NCBI GenBank assembly: GCA_963717385.1
Contig: CAVQWE010000003.1
Location: forward strand, 186,001-250,000
Direction: 5' to 3'
Length of the DNA stretch: 64,000 nt
DNA from: Sva-07 sp963717385
GTDB taxonomy: Bacteria; Actinomycetota; Acidimicrobiia; Acidimicrobiales; Ilumatobacteraceae
Shown: piece by piece, positions 21,724-32,805 of the stretch
How the letters are laid out: the number at the start of each line of letters is the position of its first letter
Numbering within the stretch: the first letter of the stretch is position 1
Notes under the pieces: generated by a model
The model's input: the letters and a program-made list of their open reading frames with translations, nothing else
Told to the model about the DNA's origin: nothing
The model's database searches: none
Translations under genes and position numbers: made by a program

Positions 21724-22662
21724 ATGCCCGTTGTCGACGTCAGAGACCTCCACAAGCACTACGGCGCGGTGCATGCAGTCGACGGACTCACGTTCGAGAT
21801 CGGCGCCGGCGAGGTCTACGCGCTCCTCGGCGAGAACGGCGCCGGCAAGTCGACCGCGGTCGAGATCCTCGAAGGCCACCGCACCGCTACTTCGGGGGCA
21901 GTCGAGGTGCTGGGGATCGACCCGGCACGTGCCGGACGCGATTTCCGCGACCGCATCGGGATCGTGCTGCAGTCGTCGGGCGTCGAAGCCGAGTTCACCG
22001 TTCGAGAGGTGATCGAGCTCTACGGGGGCTGTTACCGCAACCCCCGATCGCTCGACGAGGTGATCTCGCTCGTCGGACTCGACGAGAAGGTCGATGCCCG
22101 AGTCGGCTCGCTGTCGGGCGGGCAGCGGCGGCGCGTCGATCTGGCGCTCGGCATCGTCGGACGGCCGGAGCTGCTCTTCCTCGACGAGCCGACCACCGGG
22201 TTCGACCCGTCGGCCCGACGTCGGTCGTGGGATCTGATCGAGGCACTCGGCGACGACGGCACCACGGTGCTGCTCACCACGCACTACCTCGACGAAGCCG
22301 AACACCTCGCCGATCGGGTCGGAGTCCTGTCACGTGGACGGCTGATCGCGGAAGGTTCACCCGGCGAGCTGATCGATCAAGTCAGCGGAACCATGGTGAG
22401 CTTCATGCTGCCCGGGAGCGTGCGCACCGACGATGCGGTGGTGACCTTCGGCGAACTGCTGGGCGTCGACATCCGTCTGTCGGGCCGACTCGTCGAGGCG
22501 AGCGTCGAACAGCCGACCGCGGCAGTGCATCGCATCACCGGGTGGGCGGTCGAAGCCGGCGTCGAACTCGAGTCGCTGTCGGTCACCCGTGTGTCACTCG
22601 AGGACGTGTATCTCTCGCTCACCGATCCGGATGTGGACAACGACGTGGAGTCGGGTTCGTGA
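21724..22662 (+). CDS. ABC-2 type exporter ATP-binding protein
   Basis: 312 residues. Walker A GENGAGKST, signature LSGGQRRRVDLALG, Walker B LLFLDEPTTGFDPSARR, H-loop TTHYLDEAEHLADRVGVLSRG. It has a C-terminal extension typical of DrrA/CcmA-type drug or lipid exporters. Its stop overlaps the GTG start of the permease (GTGA), so they form one coupled exporter. Substrate unknown. Confidence 0.92.
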   Translation: MPVVDVRDLHKHYGAVHAVDGLTFEIGAGEVYALLGENGAGKSTAVEILEGHRTATSGAVEVLGIDPARAGRDFRDRIGIVLQSSGVEAEFTVREVIELYGGCYRNPRSLDEVISLVGLDEKVDARVGSLSGGQRRRVDLALGIVGRPELLFLDEPTTGFDPSARRRSWDLIEALGDDGTTVLLTTHYLDEAEHLADRVGVLSRGRLIAEGSPGELIDQVSGTMVSFMLPGSVRTDDAVVTFGELLGVDIRLSGRLVEASVEQPTAAVHRITGWAVEAGVELESLSVTRVSLEDVYLSLTDPDVDNDVESGS

Positions 22663-23495
22663 GCGCGTTTCCTTCGACGCCGAAACTGCTCGTCGACCAG
22701 ACCCGCTACCAGCTGGTCACCTTCGTGCGGATTCCCGTCGCGGTGTTCTTCACGCTGGGCTTGCCACTCGTGATGCTGGTGCTCTTCAACGCCCTGTTCG
22801 GCGACAGTTCGTTCGAGACTGCCGACGGTGGGCAGATGTCGGCCCAGCAGTTCTACACCGGTGGGCTGGCCGCGTTCACTGCGGTGTCAGCGACGTTCAC
22901 CAACCTTGCCAACATGGTGCCGATTCGCCGTGATGAAGGGGTGCTCAAGCGGTGGCGGGGAACGCCGTTGCCGACGTGGATCTACCTGGCCGGGTTCATC
23001 GTCTCCGCGGTGCTCATCGCCGTGGTCGGTGTCGTCTTGATGTTGACCCTCGGCGTGGTGGTGTACGACCTCGAGATCGAGGCGGCCAAGATGCCGGCCG
23101 CCATCGTGACGTTCCTCGTCGGGGTCGGTGCCTTCGCTGCGCTCGGCATGGCGCTCGCCGCAGTGGTCAAGTCGGCGAGTTCTGCCTCGGCCGCGGCCAA
23201 CGCGATCATCTTGCCGATGGCCTTCGTGTCGAACATCTTCATCCAGGTCGACAACGCGCCGGGATGGATCACCACGCTGGGCAACATCTTTCCGCTCAAG
23301 CACTTCGCTGAGGCGTTCCAAGATTGCTTCACGCCGTCCGTCGCCGCGCCCGCGTTCGACTGGCCGAGCTTGGCCTACGTCGCCGCGTGGGGTGTGGCCG
23401 GCATGCTGCTCGCCATGCGGTTCTTCACCTGGGAGCCCAGCGGCAGCGCGCCGCGTGGACGCCGTTCGCGCCGCTCGTCCGCCGCCGCCGGCTGA
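22659..23495 (+). CDS. ABC-2 type exporter permease
   Basis: 278 residues, six hydrophobic segments. N-terminal helix IPVAVFFTLGLPLVMLVLFNALFG, the ABC-2 block NMVPIRRDEGVLKRWRGTPLP, and near the C-terminus NIFPLKHFAEAFQDCF. The Arg/Ser/Ala-rich tail (PRGRRSRRSSAAAG) is cytoplasmic. Start is GTG 22659, overlapping the ATPase stop by 3 bases. It ends 15 bases before a bidirectional terminator shared with the convergent purU. Confidence 0.9.
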   Translation: MSAFPSTPKLLVDQTRYQLVTFVRIPVAVFFTLGLPLVMLVLFNALFGDSSFETADGGQMSAQQFYTGGLAAFTAVSATFTNLANMVPIRRDEGVLKRWRGTPLPTWIYLAGFIVSAVLIAVVGVVLMLTLGVVVYDLEIEAAKMPAAIVTFLVGVGAFAALGMALAAVVKSASSASAAANAIILPMAFVSNIFIQVDNAPGWITTLGNIFPLKHFAEAFQDCFTPSVAAPAFDWPSLAYVAAWGVAGMLLAMRFFTWEPSGSAPRGRRSRRSSAAAG

Positions 23496-23510
23496 GTGAG
23501 ACCCCGAAAA

Positions 23511-23547
23511 TCCCCCGATCTTGACGCTCACCGTCAAGATCGGGGGA
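23511..23547. terminator. Bidirectional intrinsic terminator between convergent genes
   Basis: Perfect 16-bp stem TCCCCCGATCTTGACG (23511-23526) and its complement (23532-23547), loop CTCAC. It is flanked by AAAA on the left and ATTTC on the right, giving weak U-tracts in both directions. It lies between the stop codons of the exporter permease and purU. Confidence 0.8.
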
Positions 23548-23551
23548 CATT

Positions 23552-24412
<861 letters not shown>

Positions 24413-24434
24413 GGTCAACGTTCTACCTGCGATT

Positions 24435-25230
24435 TCAGCCGAGGCGCGGGCCGAGAGCGAAGCACGCCACCGCAGTGGCGGCCGCCGCATTGAGCGAGTC
24501 GACGCCGCCGGCCATCGGGATCCGAACCGGTGTTGCGAGTGCGAGGAGCGCTGCGCTGAGCCCAGACCGTTCCGAGCCGATCATCATGCCAATGCGTTCG
24601 CCAGGGGTGATCGAGCGAATCGGGGCGGCAGTCGGATTCGGGGTCATTGCGTAGAACTCGATGTCGGGCAACGCCCGGAGTTCGCCGACGAGGTCGGTGG
24701 TTCGAGCGTGGGGGAGCGAGAACACCGTTCCCATCCCCACCCGCAGCGATCGACGAGCGAGCGGATCGGCGCTGGTGTGGTCGAGGATGAGCCCGTCCCA
24801 ACCGAGAGCTGCGGCGTTGCGAATGATCGAGCCGATGTTCGACGGATTGTCGACGGCTTCGACGATCACCAGTCGCTTCGAGGTGGTGGCGAGTTCCGCG
24901 ACGCTCGGGCGGGCAGGTCGGTGGAAGAGGGCGATGATCGACAGCGGTACACCGAGCTGGGCGACCACGCTGCGCACGCGGGTCCCGCCGCCGTAGACGG
25001 CGCAGTCGAGCTTCGGTTGCGACGTCGGGGATCCGTTCGATGTCGACCAGTGCGGCGACGGGCTGGCAACCAGCGGCGACGGCGCGTTCCACGACGAGGT
25101 CACCCTCTGCCAGGAACATCCCCGCACCGGCGTCGTCGCGCTTGTCGGCCCGACTCGCCAGCCCGCGTTCGTTGAGGCGGAACTGCCGGAAGCGCGGATC
25201 GTCGGGATCCTCGATCTGGATCACCTCCAT
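24435..25230 (-). CDS. TrmH/SpoU-family RNA 2'-O-methyltransferase, frameshifted
   Basis: About 265 residues when joined. The N-terminal part DPRFRQFRLNERGL...GMFLAEGDLVVERAVAAG is a substrate-binding L30e-like domain. The catalytic SPOUT domain carries VIVEAVDNPSNIGSIIRNAAALG (motif 1), IGMMIGSERSGLS (motif 2, SAM knot) and RIPMAGGVDSLNAAAATAVA (motif 3). The frame moves by +1 at about 25014. The target RNA (rRNA or tRNA) cannot be told from sequence. GTG 25236 is an alternative start. Confidence 0.85.
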
Positions 25231-25246
25231 GAGCACCCCATCGTCA

Positions 25247-25298
25247 CGTTCGTGTTGCGGTTCGGTTGACCCGCCTCATCGGGAGTGCAACGCAAACG
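25247..25298. terminator. Imperfect inverted repeat between menB and the SpoU gene
   Basis: CGTTCGTGTTGC (25247-25258) pairs with GCAACGCAAACG (25287-25298) with two wobble positions. It lies between the menB stop (25325) and the methyltransferase start and could terminate menB transcription. No T-tract. Confidence 0.35.
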
Positions 25299-25324
25299 GG
25301 GGTGGGGGAGGGTTGGTGGCGGCA

Positions 25325-26254
25325 TCAGAAGTGGTACGGGTAGGGCGACCAGTCGGGTGGACGCTTCTCGAGGAAGCTGTCGCGGCCCTCGGCTGCTTCG
25401 TCGGTGCCGTAGGCCAGGCGTGTGGCTTCGCCGGCGAAGACCTGCTGGCCGACGAGGCCGTCGTCGATCAGGTTGAACGAGAACTTCAACATCCGCTGGG
25501 CGGTCGGGCTCTTGGCGCAGATCTCGCGACCCCACTGCAGCGCCTCGCCTTCGAGTTCGGCGTGCGGGATCGACGCGTTGACGGCACCCATCGCGACCAT
25601 GTCGTCAGCGGTGTACTCGCGGCCCAGGAAGAAGATCTCGCGGGCCCGCTTCTGTCCGACTTGGCGGGCGAGGTACGCCGATCCGAAGCCACCATCGAAG
25701 CTCGCCACGTCAGCGTCGGTCTGCTTGAAGCGGGCGTGCTCGGTGCTGGCGAGAGTGAGATCGCTCACCACGTGCAGCGAGTGGCCGCCACCAGCGGCCC
25801 AGCCAGGGACCACGCAGATCACCACCTTGGGCATGAAGCGGATGAGTCGCTGGACCTCGAGGATGTGGAGGCGGCCGGCCCGGCCCGGCTCGATCGTGGC
25901 AGCGGTTTCGTCCTCGGCGTACTTGTAGCCGTCCTTGCCGCGAATGCGTTGGTCGCCGCCCGAACAGAAGGCCCAACCGCCATCCTTCGGCGACGGACCG
26001 TTGCCGGTGAGCAGCACACAACCGACGTCGGTCGACATTCGGGCGTGGTCGAGCGCGGTGTACAACTCGTCGACGGTGTGCGGTCGGAACGCGTTGCGGA
26101 TCTCCGGTCGATCGAACGCGATGCGGACGACACCGGCATCGACGGCGCGGTGATAGGTGATGTCGGTGAACTCGAAACCGTCGACGGCGGTCCACGCCGA
26201 CGGGTCGAAGATCTCGGACACGGTGTCGTCGGGTGAGGAGCCATCGTTCGCCAT
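25325..26254 (-). CDS. menB: 1,4-dihydroxy-2-naphthoyl-CoA synthase
   Basis: Ring-closing step of menaquinone synthesis. 309 residues, crotonase fold. MenB-specific blocks: ITYHRAVDAGVVRIAFDRPEIRNAFRP, FCSGGDQRIRGKDGY, VVPGWAAGGGHSLHVV, FDGGFGSAYLARQVGQKRAREIFF and C-terminal PPDWSPYPYHF. I place the start at ATG 26254 (MANDGSSP); an in-frame ATG at 26272 is possible. No other men genes are in the window. It is divergent from cofE, and the two starts are only about 70 bases apart. Confidence 0.95.
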   Translation of the reverse strand: MANDGSSPDDTVSEIFDPSAWTAVDGFEFTDITYHRAVDAGVVRIAFDRPEIRNAFRPHTVDELYTALDHARMSTDVGCVLLTGNGPSPKDGGWAFCSGGDQRIRGKDGYKYAEDETAATIEPGRAGRLHILEVQRLIRFMPKVVICVVPGWAAGGGHSLHVVSDLTLASTEHARFKQTDADVASFDGGFGSAYLARQVGQKRAREIFFLGREYTADDMVAMGAVNASIPHAELEGEALQWGREICAKSPTAQRMLKFSFNLIDDGLVGQQVFAGEATRLAYGTDEAAEGRDSFLEKRPPDWSPYPYHF

Positions 26255-26326
26255 CGCCCCATGTTGGTCCATCGGGTACCGTTCGCCCATGCCGCACGCC
26301 GACGTCCACCGTCTGCCCGTCGAGCG

Positions 26327-27079
26327 ATGACCCGCCTCGAGGTGTTCGGCGTTCCCGGCCTGCCGGAGATCGTGCAGGGTGACGACCTCGCCACACAGGT
26401 CCACGACGCTGCACGAGCTGCCGGTGATCCGCTCATCGACGGCGACATCGTGGTGGTCACCTCGAAGATCGTGTCGAAGGCGGAGGGATGCGCTGTCGAA
26501 CTCGACGACATCGAACCGTCACCGTTCGCCGAGTCGTGGGCCGAGCGATGGGACAAGGATCCCCGTGTCGTCGAGGTGGTGCTGCGCGAGTCGAAGCGAA
26601 TCATCCGTCAGATCGGCCCCGTGCTGATCACCGAGACGCATCACGGCTTCTGCTGTGCGAACTCGGGCGTCGATCAATCGTCGAGCGGCGCGCATGGTCG
26701 TGTGCTGGTGTTGCCGAACGACTCCGACGCATCGGCTCGTGCGTACCGTCAGCGCTTCGCCGAACTCGGTGTCGACGTTGCGGTGATCATCAGTGACACC
26801 TTCGGGCGGCCGTGGCGCGAGGGCCAGACCGACATCGCGATCGGTGTTGCCGGGATCAATCCGTTGCGCAGCTACATCGGCGAGGTCGACCCGCACGGAC
26901 ACGAGTTCCGGGTGCAGGAGATCTGCGCCGCCGATGAGCTCACCGCCGCGGCCGAGCTGGTCAAGGGCAACACCAGCCGGATCCCCGTCGCCGTGATCCG
27001 CGGCTACGACTGGACGGTTGACGACACGGCGACGATGGCACCGGTGCTCCGCGACGCCGAGCGCGACCTGTTCCGCTGA
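26327..27079 (+). CDS. cofE: Coenzyme F420-0:L-glutamate ligase
   Basis: Adds glutamate(s) to F420-0, giving polyglutamylated deazaflavin cofactor. 250 residues. Conserved GDIVVVTSKIVSKAEG, ITETHHGFCCANSGVDQSN-like (here GVDQSS), SDTFGRPWREGQTDIAIGVAGI (metal/GTP-binding) and a C-terminal IPVAVIRGYDW. It is the stand-alone archaeal-type CofE length, lacking the C-terminal nitroreductase domain of mycobacterial FbiB. It implies F420 use by this organism. Confidence 0.92.
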   Translation: MTRLEVFGVPGLPEIVQGDDLATQVHDAARAAGDPLIDGDIVVVTSKIVSKAEGCAVELDDIEPSPFAESWAERWDKDPRVVEVVLRESKRIIRQIGPVLITETHHGFCCANSGVDQSSSGAHGRVLVLPNDSDASARAYRQRFAELGVDVAVIISDTFGRPWREGQTDIAIGVAGINPLRSYIGEVDPHGHEFRVQEICAADELTAAAELVKGNTSRIPVAVIRGYDWTVDDTATMAPVLRDAERDLFR

Positions 27080-27086
27080 CCGACAC

Positions 27087-28437
27087 TCAGCCGGTGAGGT
27101 CTTTGGCGATGCCGTAGAAGTAGTTGCCGGACAGTCCGAGCGAGTCGACGTCGATGCGCTCGTCGTTGCCGTGGAATCGTGAACCGAACGTGGCGAGGTC
27201 CATCTTCGGCGAGAAGAGCCCAGCGCCGTAGGCGGTGATCCCCCGTTCGCGATAGAAGCGGGCGTCGGTGCCACCGACGATGAGGCCGGGCACCAGATCG
27301 GCGCCGGGATAGGCCACCTGGGTGTGCTTGGTCACGGTTTCCCAGAGGAGGTTCTCGGGCCCGAACTCGCATGCGGTGGGGTCGCTGTGCTGCAGCACGG
27401 TGACGTCGACCTGATCGAACAGGTCGCCGAGCGCGTCGCGAAGCATGGCATCGACGTCGTCGCGGGTGGTGCCGGGAACCGTGCGGATGTCGACATCGAT
27501 GTCGACGACGTCGGGAATCGTGTTGGTCTTCTGGCCGCCATGGGCGACGTTCGGTGAGATCGTCGTGTGGGTTTCGGCGTGGCACATCCGGGCGACTGGG
27601 GTGGGCATCTGTTGCAGGGTCGAGTAGATGTGCTCGGTGGAGGTGAGCCCGTCGCGAAGCTCGTCTGGCAGGTTCATCGTGGCCACCTTCGCCCGCCAGA
27701 TGTCGTCGATGTGGGGTGCTGTGCGGTACTCGGCGAGCCGACGAACGATCTCGGCCGCTTTGATGAGCGCGTTGTCGGCGCCGAAGGGCGCGGAGCCGTG
27801 CCCAGGGGTTCCGTGGACGCGGCAATCGGCGCCAGGCGAGCCCCTTCTCGCCGACGTTGACGGTGACGGTGCGGTGGCCGTGCTCGTCGGCGCTCGACCA
27901 TCCACCGAGTTCGGTGAGCACGTAGTCGGCCTCGATGGCATCCCAGTGGTGTTCGACCATCCACTCGGCACCCCATGTGCCTCCGGCTTCCTCGTCGCCG
28001 ACACCGAAGTAGATCAGGTCGCCCTTGGGTCGGAAGCCTTCGGAGGCGAGCCGTCGGAAAGCGACGGCCATCGATGACGTGAGATTGAGCATGTCGATCG
28101 CACCACGCCCCCAGACCTCGCCGTCGATGACTTCGCCACCGAACGGGTCCTCACGCCAACCGTCTGCATTCACCGGGACGACGTCGGTGTGGCCCATCAG
28201 GCACAGCGACGGAGCGTCGGGATCCGACCCTTCGATCCGGGCGACCATCGAGTCGCGCCCGGGGCGGGGTGTGAATCGTTGGACATCGAGCCCGGCACCT
28301 TCCAGATACGTGGTGAGGAGGTCGGAGTTGCGTGTCTCCTCGCCGGAATCTGGTGTGCCGTCGTTGACGCAGGCGTTGCGGATCAGCGCCTGCAGCAGCT
28401 CGGTGGTCGGTCCGGTGAACTCGTCGGCGGAAGCCAT
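27087..28437 (-). CDS. M20-family metallopeptidase, frameshifted
   Basis: About 449 residues when joined. Zinc site 1 His in LCLMGHTDVVPV, bridging Asp in WGRGAIDML, catalytic Glu pair in GVGDEEAGG, dimerisation domain after RVHGTPGHGSAPFG, late ligand region in GGTDARFYRERGI. One extra C at about 27821 separates GEKGLAWRR from RVHGTPGHG; restoring it gives the usual uninterrupted M20 sequence. Related to acetylornithine deacetylase/succinyl-diaminopimelate desuccinylase and carboxypeptidase-like enzymes; substrate unknown. Confidence 0.85.
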
Positions 28438-28468
28438 GGCCGCACGCTAGTGCTGCACCGGCTCGGCA

Positions 28469-29065
28469 TCACGCCAGCGGATCGGGCCGCCCGATACCGG
28501 TGACGATCGTGCGCCAGATCGCGTCGATCCGAACCTGATCCAGCGCAGCGCCGTTGGTGCTGACGGCGACGGCTGACAGCCACTCGTCGATTCGCTGGCC
28601 CTCGACGAGTTGGCTGCCGTGAACGATGTCGTCGACGGCGGGACGCTGCGGGTCGGGGGAGCCCCAGAACACCGTCGCCGTGCGGTCGCACGAGGCACCG
28701 ATCGCTCGCAGCAGTTCATCCACGGGCCCGCGAGCGATTGCTGCATCGCTGACGACGTGTGCTTCGCCTCGGTTCTCGAGCACCTGTGATGGTTGGGGTC
28801 GATCAGCGACCAGGGTCGTGACCGCCAGCACCCCCGGTGGCCCGACGACGACGTGGTCGATGCCCCCGAGCGCACCGCCGACTTCGTAGACCACTCGCCA
28901 TGGCGGGGACGACACACGATGCAATGCCTCGGCGGTGAGGCGCACCCCCGACAGCGGCTTGGTGTCGGTGGGCTTCATCTCCGCCATCGACCGGCGATAC
29001 CAGGCGAAGACGCCGATGATCACGATCGGCAGGGCGATCAGCGGGATGATGATGCCGAGGTTCAC
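28469..29065 (-). CDS. Membrane-anchored NERD-like protein of unknown function
   Basis: 198 residues. One N-terminal helix (IIIPLIALPIVIIGVFAWY), then a cytoplasmic domain with WRVVYEVGGALGGIDHVVVGPPGVLAVTT. This recalls the NERD (nuclease-related) fold core 'IDH-VVGP-GVF-I', but the catalytic Lys of NERD/Mrr-like nucleases is not evident, so it may be inactive. Placed upstream of the M20 gene on the same strand (31 bases). Low certainty for any function. Confidence 0.5.
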   Translation of the reverse strand: MNLGIIIPLIALPIVIIGVFAWYRRSMAEMKPTDTKPLSGVRLTAEALHRVSSPPWRVVYEVGGALGGIDHVVVGPPGVLAVTTLVADRPQPSQVLENRGEAHVVSDAAIARGPVDELLRAIGASCDRTATVFWGSPDPQRPAVDDIVHGSQLVEGQRIDEWLSAVAVSTNGAALDQVRIDAIWRTIVTGIGRPDPLA

Positions 29066-29116
29066 ACCACCATTGTGGTTGATGGAACCCCGTGTGTTGT
29101 CGCTCGTGCTGCTCGA

Positions 29117-31676
29117 TCAGTCGAGTCGACGAAGCGGCCCGTCGCCGACTGCGTGAGATGTCAGCCGAATCACCGCATCGGTGACCACGGCGCCGCGCTC
29201 GGACACGATGACGGGGTTGAGGTCGAGCTCGGTGATCTCGGGATGGTCGGAGGCGAGCTGCGCCGCAGCGACAACGGCATCGACGAGCTCCGACGAATCG
29301 AATCCAGCGTTGACGAGCGCGGCGGTCAGGCGGGTCTCGGTGAGCATTGCTGCTGCGCTCGCCGGCGACAGTGGCGCCAACCGGCTGCTGCGATCGTCGA
29401 TCGCGTCGGCTTGAGCGCCGCCGAGGCCCACCGACACGATCGCGCCGAGTCGGTCGTCGTGTTCGCAGCGGATACGAACGTCGACGCCGGGTGAAGTCAT
29501 CGCCTGAACGATCAGGTCGCGGGCATCGTCGCCGAGCGAGTCGGACATCACCCCGATCGCATCGGTGACGTCGCTGTCGGTGGCCAGGTCGAGCGCAACG
29601 CCGGCTCGGGCCGACCGGCCGGGGCGACGTCGGACTGCTTTGAGCGCCACCGGGTAGCCGATCTCCTCGGCGTCGGCGAGCGCGTGTTCGGGATCGGACT
29701 CGGTGGACGGCGCCATCTCGATGCCGTACGTCGCCAGGAGTCGTCGTTTGGTGGCGAGGTCGATTGGTGACTTCGTCGCCATCGGGTGCTGCTGCCACAG
29801 CTTCGTTGATGATGGTGTGCGCGGCTGCAGGGTTCACCGGCCGGGCGACTTCGGGCGGTGCAGCGGCTTCGTCGTGGAGCCATCGGGCGTACGCATGCGA
29901 GCGGCCGAGTACGGCTGCTGCCTGCTCGGGGAACGTGAAGGCAGGCACCCGCGACCCCGGGGTGACCGGACCGTCGGCGCCGCCCAGCACGACGGCGATC
30001 ACCGGTTTCGTGGCGGACTGGGCTGCGGCATCGATGTCGCGCGCTGCGGCGTCGACGTCCTCGACGACTGCTGGGGCGTAGATCACCATCACGCCGTCGA
30101 CGTCGTCGCTGGAGAGGGTTGCGCGAATCGCCGCTGGATAGTCGGCAGCGGTGGCACTCCAGTCGAGTGGGCTGGGCCCGTCGACCGGTGTCAGCCCAGC
30201 TGATTCCAGCGCTGCCCTTGCCAGCACCCCTGGGCTGCGCGAGTTGGTGATGACGGCGACTCTGGGGCCATCGAGGATCGGCTGCGACTCCATGACCCTG
30301 ACGGTTTCGAGCAGCGCCGGAACGGTGGGAACCTCGATCAAGCCGGCCTGTTGGTACAGCGCGCCCCCCATCTCGCCGGTGGCTGCGGCTCCGGTCCGGA
30401 CCGCGACGATCGGCTTGGTGCGAGACACCCGCCGGGCGATCCGAGCGAACTTGCGCGGGTTGCCGAACGACTCGGTGTACATCCCGATCACGGTGGTGTT
30501 GTCGTCCTGCTCCCAGAACTGGAGCAGGTCGTTGGCCGAGATGTCGCTCTTGTCGCCGAGCGAGACGAACCACGACACGCCGAGACTGACGTCGCGTGCC
30601 TTGCGGAGGAACGATCCGCCGAGCGAGCCGGACTGCATCGAGATCGCCAGGCCTCCCGATGGCAACGCCACGTCGACGAGCGCTGCCTGCAGGCTGGTGT
30701 CCGGCCGGGGCGACGCAATCCCCATGCTCGATGGGCCGATGATCCGCAGACCGTTACGGCGTGCTCGCGTGACCAACGCGGCGATGTCGATGTCGCTGCC
30801 GTCGACCGAGGTGATGATCACCGCGCCCCTCATGCGCTTGTCGATGCATGCATCGATGGTGGCGACCAGGGCGCTCGCCGGCACTGCGATGATGGCCAAC
30901 GACACTTCGTCGGGCAGTTCACCGATGCTGCGACAGCACGGGTGGCCGTGGATCTGGTCGTGATTCGGGTTGACCGCGTGGATCGGGACGTCGACGCTGT
31001 TTGCGACGTTGCGCCAGATTGCGTCGCCGACCGAGCCCGCCCGTTCCGACGCGCCGATCACCGCAACCGCACGAGGAAGCAGGATCCGAGCCACTGCTCG
31101 AGAGTCGGCGCGCTGCTCGCGTCGTTCGACGCTGTCGAGGAACTGATCGGTGTCGGCGAGTTCCCAGTCGAGGTCGACCACACCCGAGTCGAAACGACGC
31201 TGCAGCGGCCACCCGGCCTTGGCGAACACCGCGAGCATCGCTCTGTTGTCGCCGAGGACCTCGGCCGTGAAGCGTTCGATGCCGTTCGAACGAGCGATCG
31301 CGGCGAGGTGTTCGAGCAGCAGGGTGGCGATGCCGGCTCCCTGCTGGGAGTCGTCGACCATGAACGCAGCTTCTGCTTCGTTGCGGCCGGGCCACCGTTC
31401 GTAGCTCGCCCACGCGATGAACTCGTCGTGCGACTCGACAGCCAGTGCGGCCCGGTCGACCATGTCGACGTCGGTGAAATGGAGGAGTTCCTTCTCGCTC
31501 AGCTGTGGTTTGGGGGAGAAGAACCGTCGATAGATGCTCTCGGCCGACTGACGTTGGTGGAACTCGGCGAGGGCTGGCCGGTCGTCGGTGGTGAGCGGGC
31601 GGATGAACACGGTGTCGCCGTTGCCGAGGACAACCGTGGATGCCCAAGGGGACTCTGACGGGGCCACGGTGCTCAC
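29117..31676 (-). CDS. GNAT acetyltransferase fused to ADP-forming acyl-CoA synthetase (Pat-like), frameshifted near C-terminal domain
   Basis: About 850 residues from GTG 31676. Domains in order: GNAT (residues about 15-175, acetyl-CoA loop QQGAGIATLLLEHLAAIA, AKAGWPLQRRF); CoA-binding Rossmann (about 195-320, AVAVIGASERAGSVG); succinyl-CoA-ligase-like (about 325-620, SMQSGSLGGSFLRKARD); ATP-grasp (about 635-850, LLATYGIEMAPS, GYPVALKA, ELDLNPVIVS). The frame shifts +1 at about 29775-29785, just before the ATP-grasp domain. E. coli PatZ has the opposite order (GNAT last); an N-terminal GNAT is known from actinobacterial PatA-like proteins. Likely lysine acetyltransferase controlling acyl-CoA synthetases. 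It is divergent from a deacetylase gene. Confidence 0.82.
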
Positions 31677-31760
31677 GCCTTCAGCATGGCACCTCACGTG
31701 CCCGACGAGAACCCATGTGACGTCTGTTGTGCACGAGCGTTGAATGCCTAGGGTGGGGTC

Positions 31761-32771
31761 GTGGCATCGCCCATCACCGTCTTCGCGAACGCCGAACTCG
31801 ATCAGCACACCACACCTGACTGGCACCCCGAGCGCCCCGGTCGCCTCGGGGCGTCGCTCGCGGGCATCTCCCATGCCGGGCTGCTCGACGCGGTCGAGTT
31901 CCGCGAGCCCAGGCTGGCCACGGTCGCCGAGCTCGAACTCGTTCACTCGCCCACCTACGTCGCTCAGTTGCAGCGGTTCTGCGAACGCGGGGGTGGCGAT
32001 CTCGACCCGGACACCTTTGCGGCACCCGGGTCGTGGGACACCGCACTCCGCGCTGCCGGTGCCGTGCTCGACTCGGTCGATGCGCTCGTCGCGGGCTCGT
32101 GTGACGTTGCGTTCGCTGCGGGCCGACCGCCGGGACACCACGCCGTGCCGGATCGGGCGATGGGATTCTGCCTGGTCAACAACGTTGCGGTCGCCGCAGC
32201 GCAGCTCGCCGCCGATGGCCAGCGGGTGGCGATCGTCGACTGGGACGTTCACCACGGAAACGGCACCCAGGACATCTTCTACGACGACCCGAACGTGCTG
32301 TACGTCTCGACGCACGAGTTCCCGCTCTATCCGGGCAGTGGCCGTGCCGACGAAACCGGTGGACCTGGTGCACCGATGTCGAACCTCAACCTGCCGTTCC
32401 CTGCAGGCACTCGTGGCGACGTCTATCGGCGTGCGGCCGACGAGGTGATCGCTCCGGTGGTCGAGCGGTTCGCACCCGACTGGCTGTTCATCTCGGCGGG
32501 TTTCGACGCCCACCGCAACGATCCGTTGGCCGGGCTCGAGCTGACCTCGGCTGACTACGCCGACCTGGCCATCCGGTTGCAGCAGCTCGCTCCGGCTCGA
32601 CGCACGGTCGTGGTGCTCGAGGGCGGCTACGACTTCGAGGCGCTGTCGTTGTCGACCGGATCGACGTTGTCGGCGCTGATCGGCGAGTCGTATCGCCCCG
32701 AAGAGGTGTCGACCGGCGAGGTGGGCCTGCCAACGGTGGTGGCCGCCCGTCAACGCTGGAACCTCGACTGA
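31761..32771 (+). CDS. Histone-deacetylase-family protein (AcuC/acetylpolyamine amidohydrolase-like)
   Basis: 336 residues from GTG 31761. Complete zinc hydrolase motifs: AAGRPPGHHA (catalytic His pair), VAIVDWDVHHGNGTQDIF (Zn-binding Asp/His), ISAGFDAHRNDPLAG (Zn-binding Asp), and LEGGYDFEAL. The family removes acetyl groups from lysine (AcuC on acetyl-CoA synthetase) or polyamines. Its divergent neighbour is a Pat-like acetyltransferase, with 84 bases between starts, favouring a protein-deacetylation role. Confidence 0.92.
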   Translation: MASPITVFANAELDQHTTPDWHPERPGRLGASLAGISHAGLLDAVEFREPRLATVAELELVHSPTYVAQLQRFCERGGGDLDPDTFAAPGSWDTALRAAGAVLDSVDALVAGSCDVAFAAGRPPGHHAVPDRAMGFCLVNNVAVAAAQLAADGQRVAIVDWDVHHGNGTQDIFYDDPNVLYVSTHEFPLYPGSGRADETGGPGAPMSNLNLPFPAGTRGDVYRRAADEVIAPVVERFAPDWLFISAGFDAHRNDPLAGLELTSADYADLAIRLQQLAPARRTVVVLEGGYDFEALSLSTGSTLSALIGESYRPEEVSTGEVGLPTVVAARQRWNLD

Positions 32772-32805
32772 GGTGACGATTGGTCTCTGACCGCCAACCG
32801 CTACA

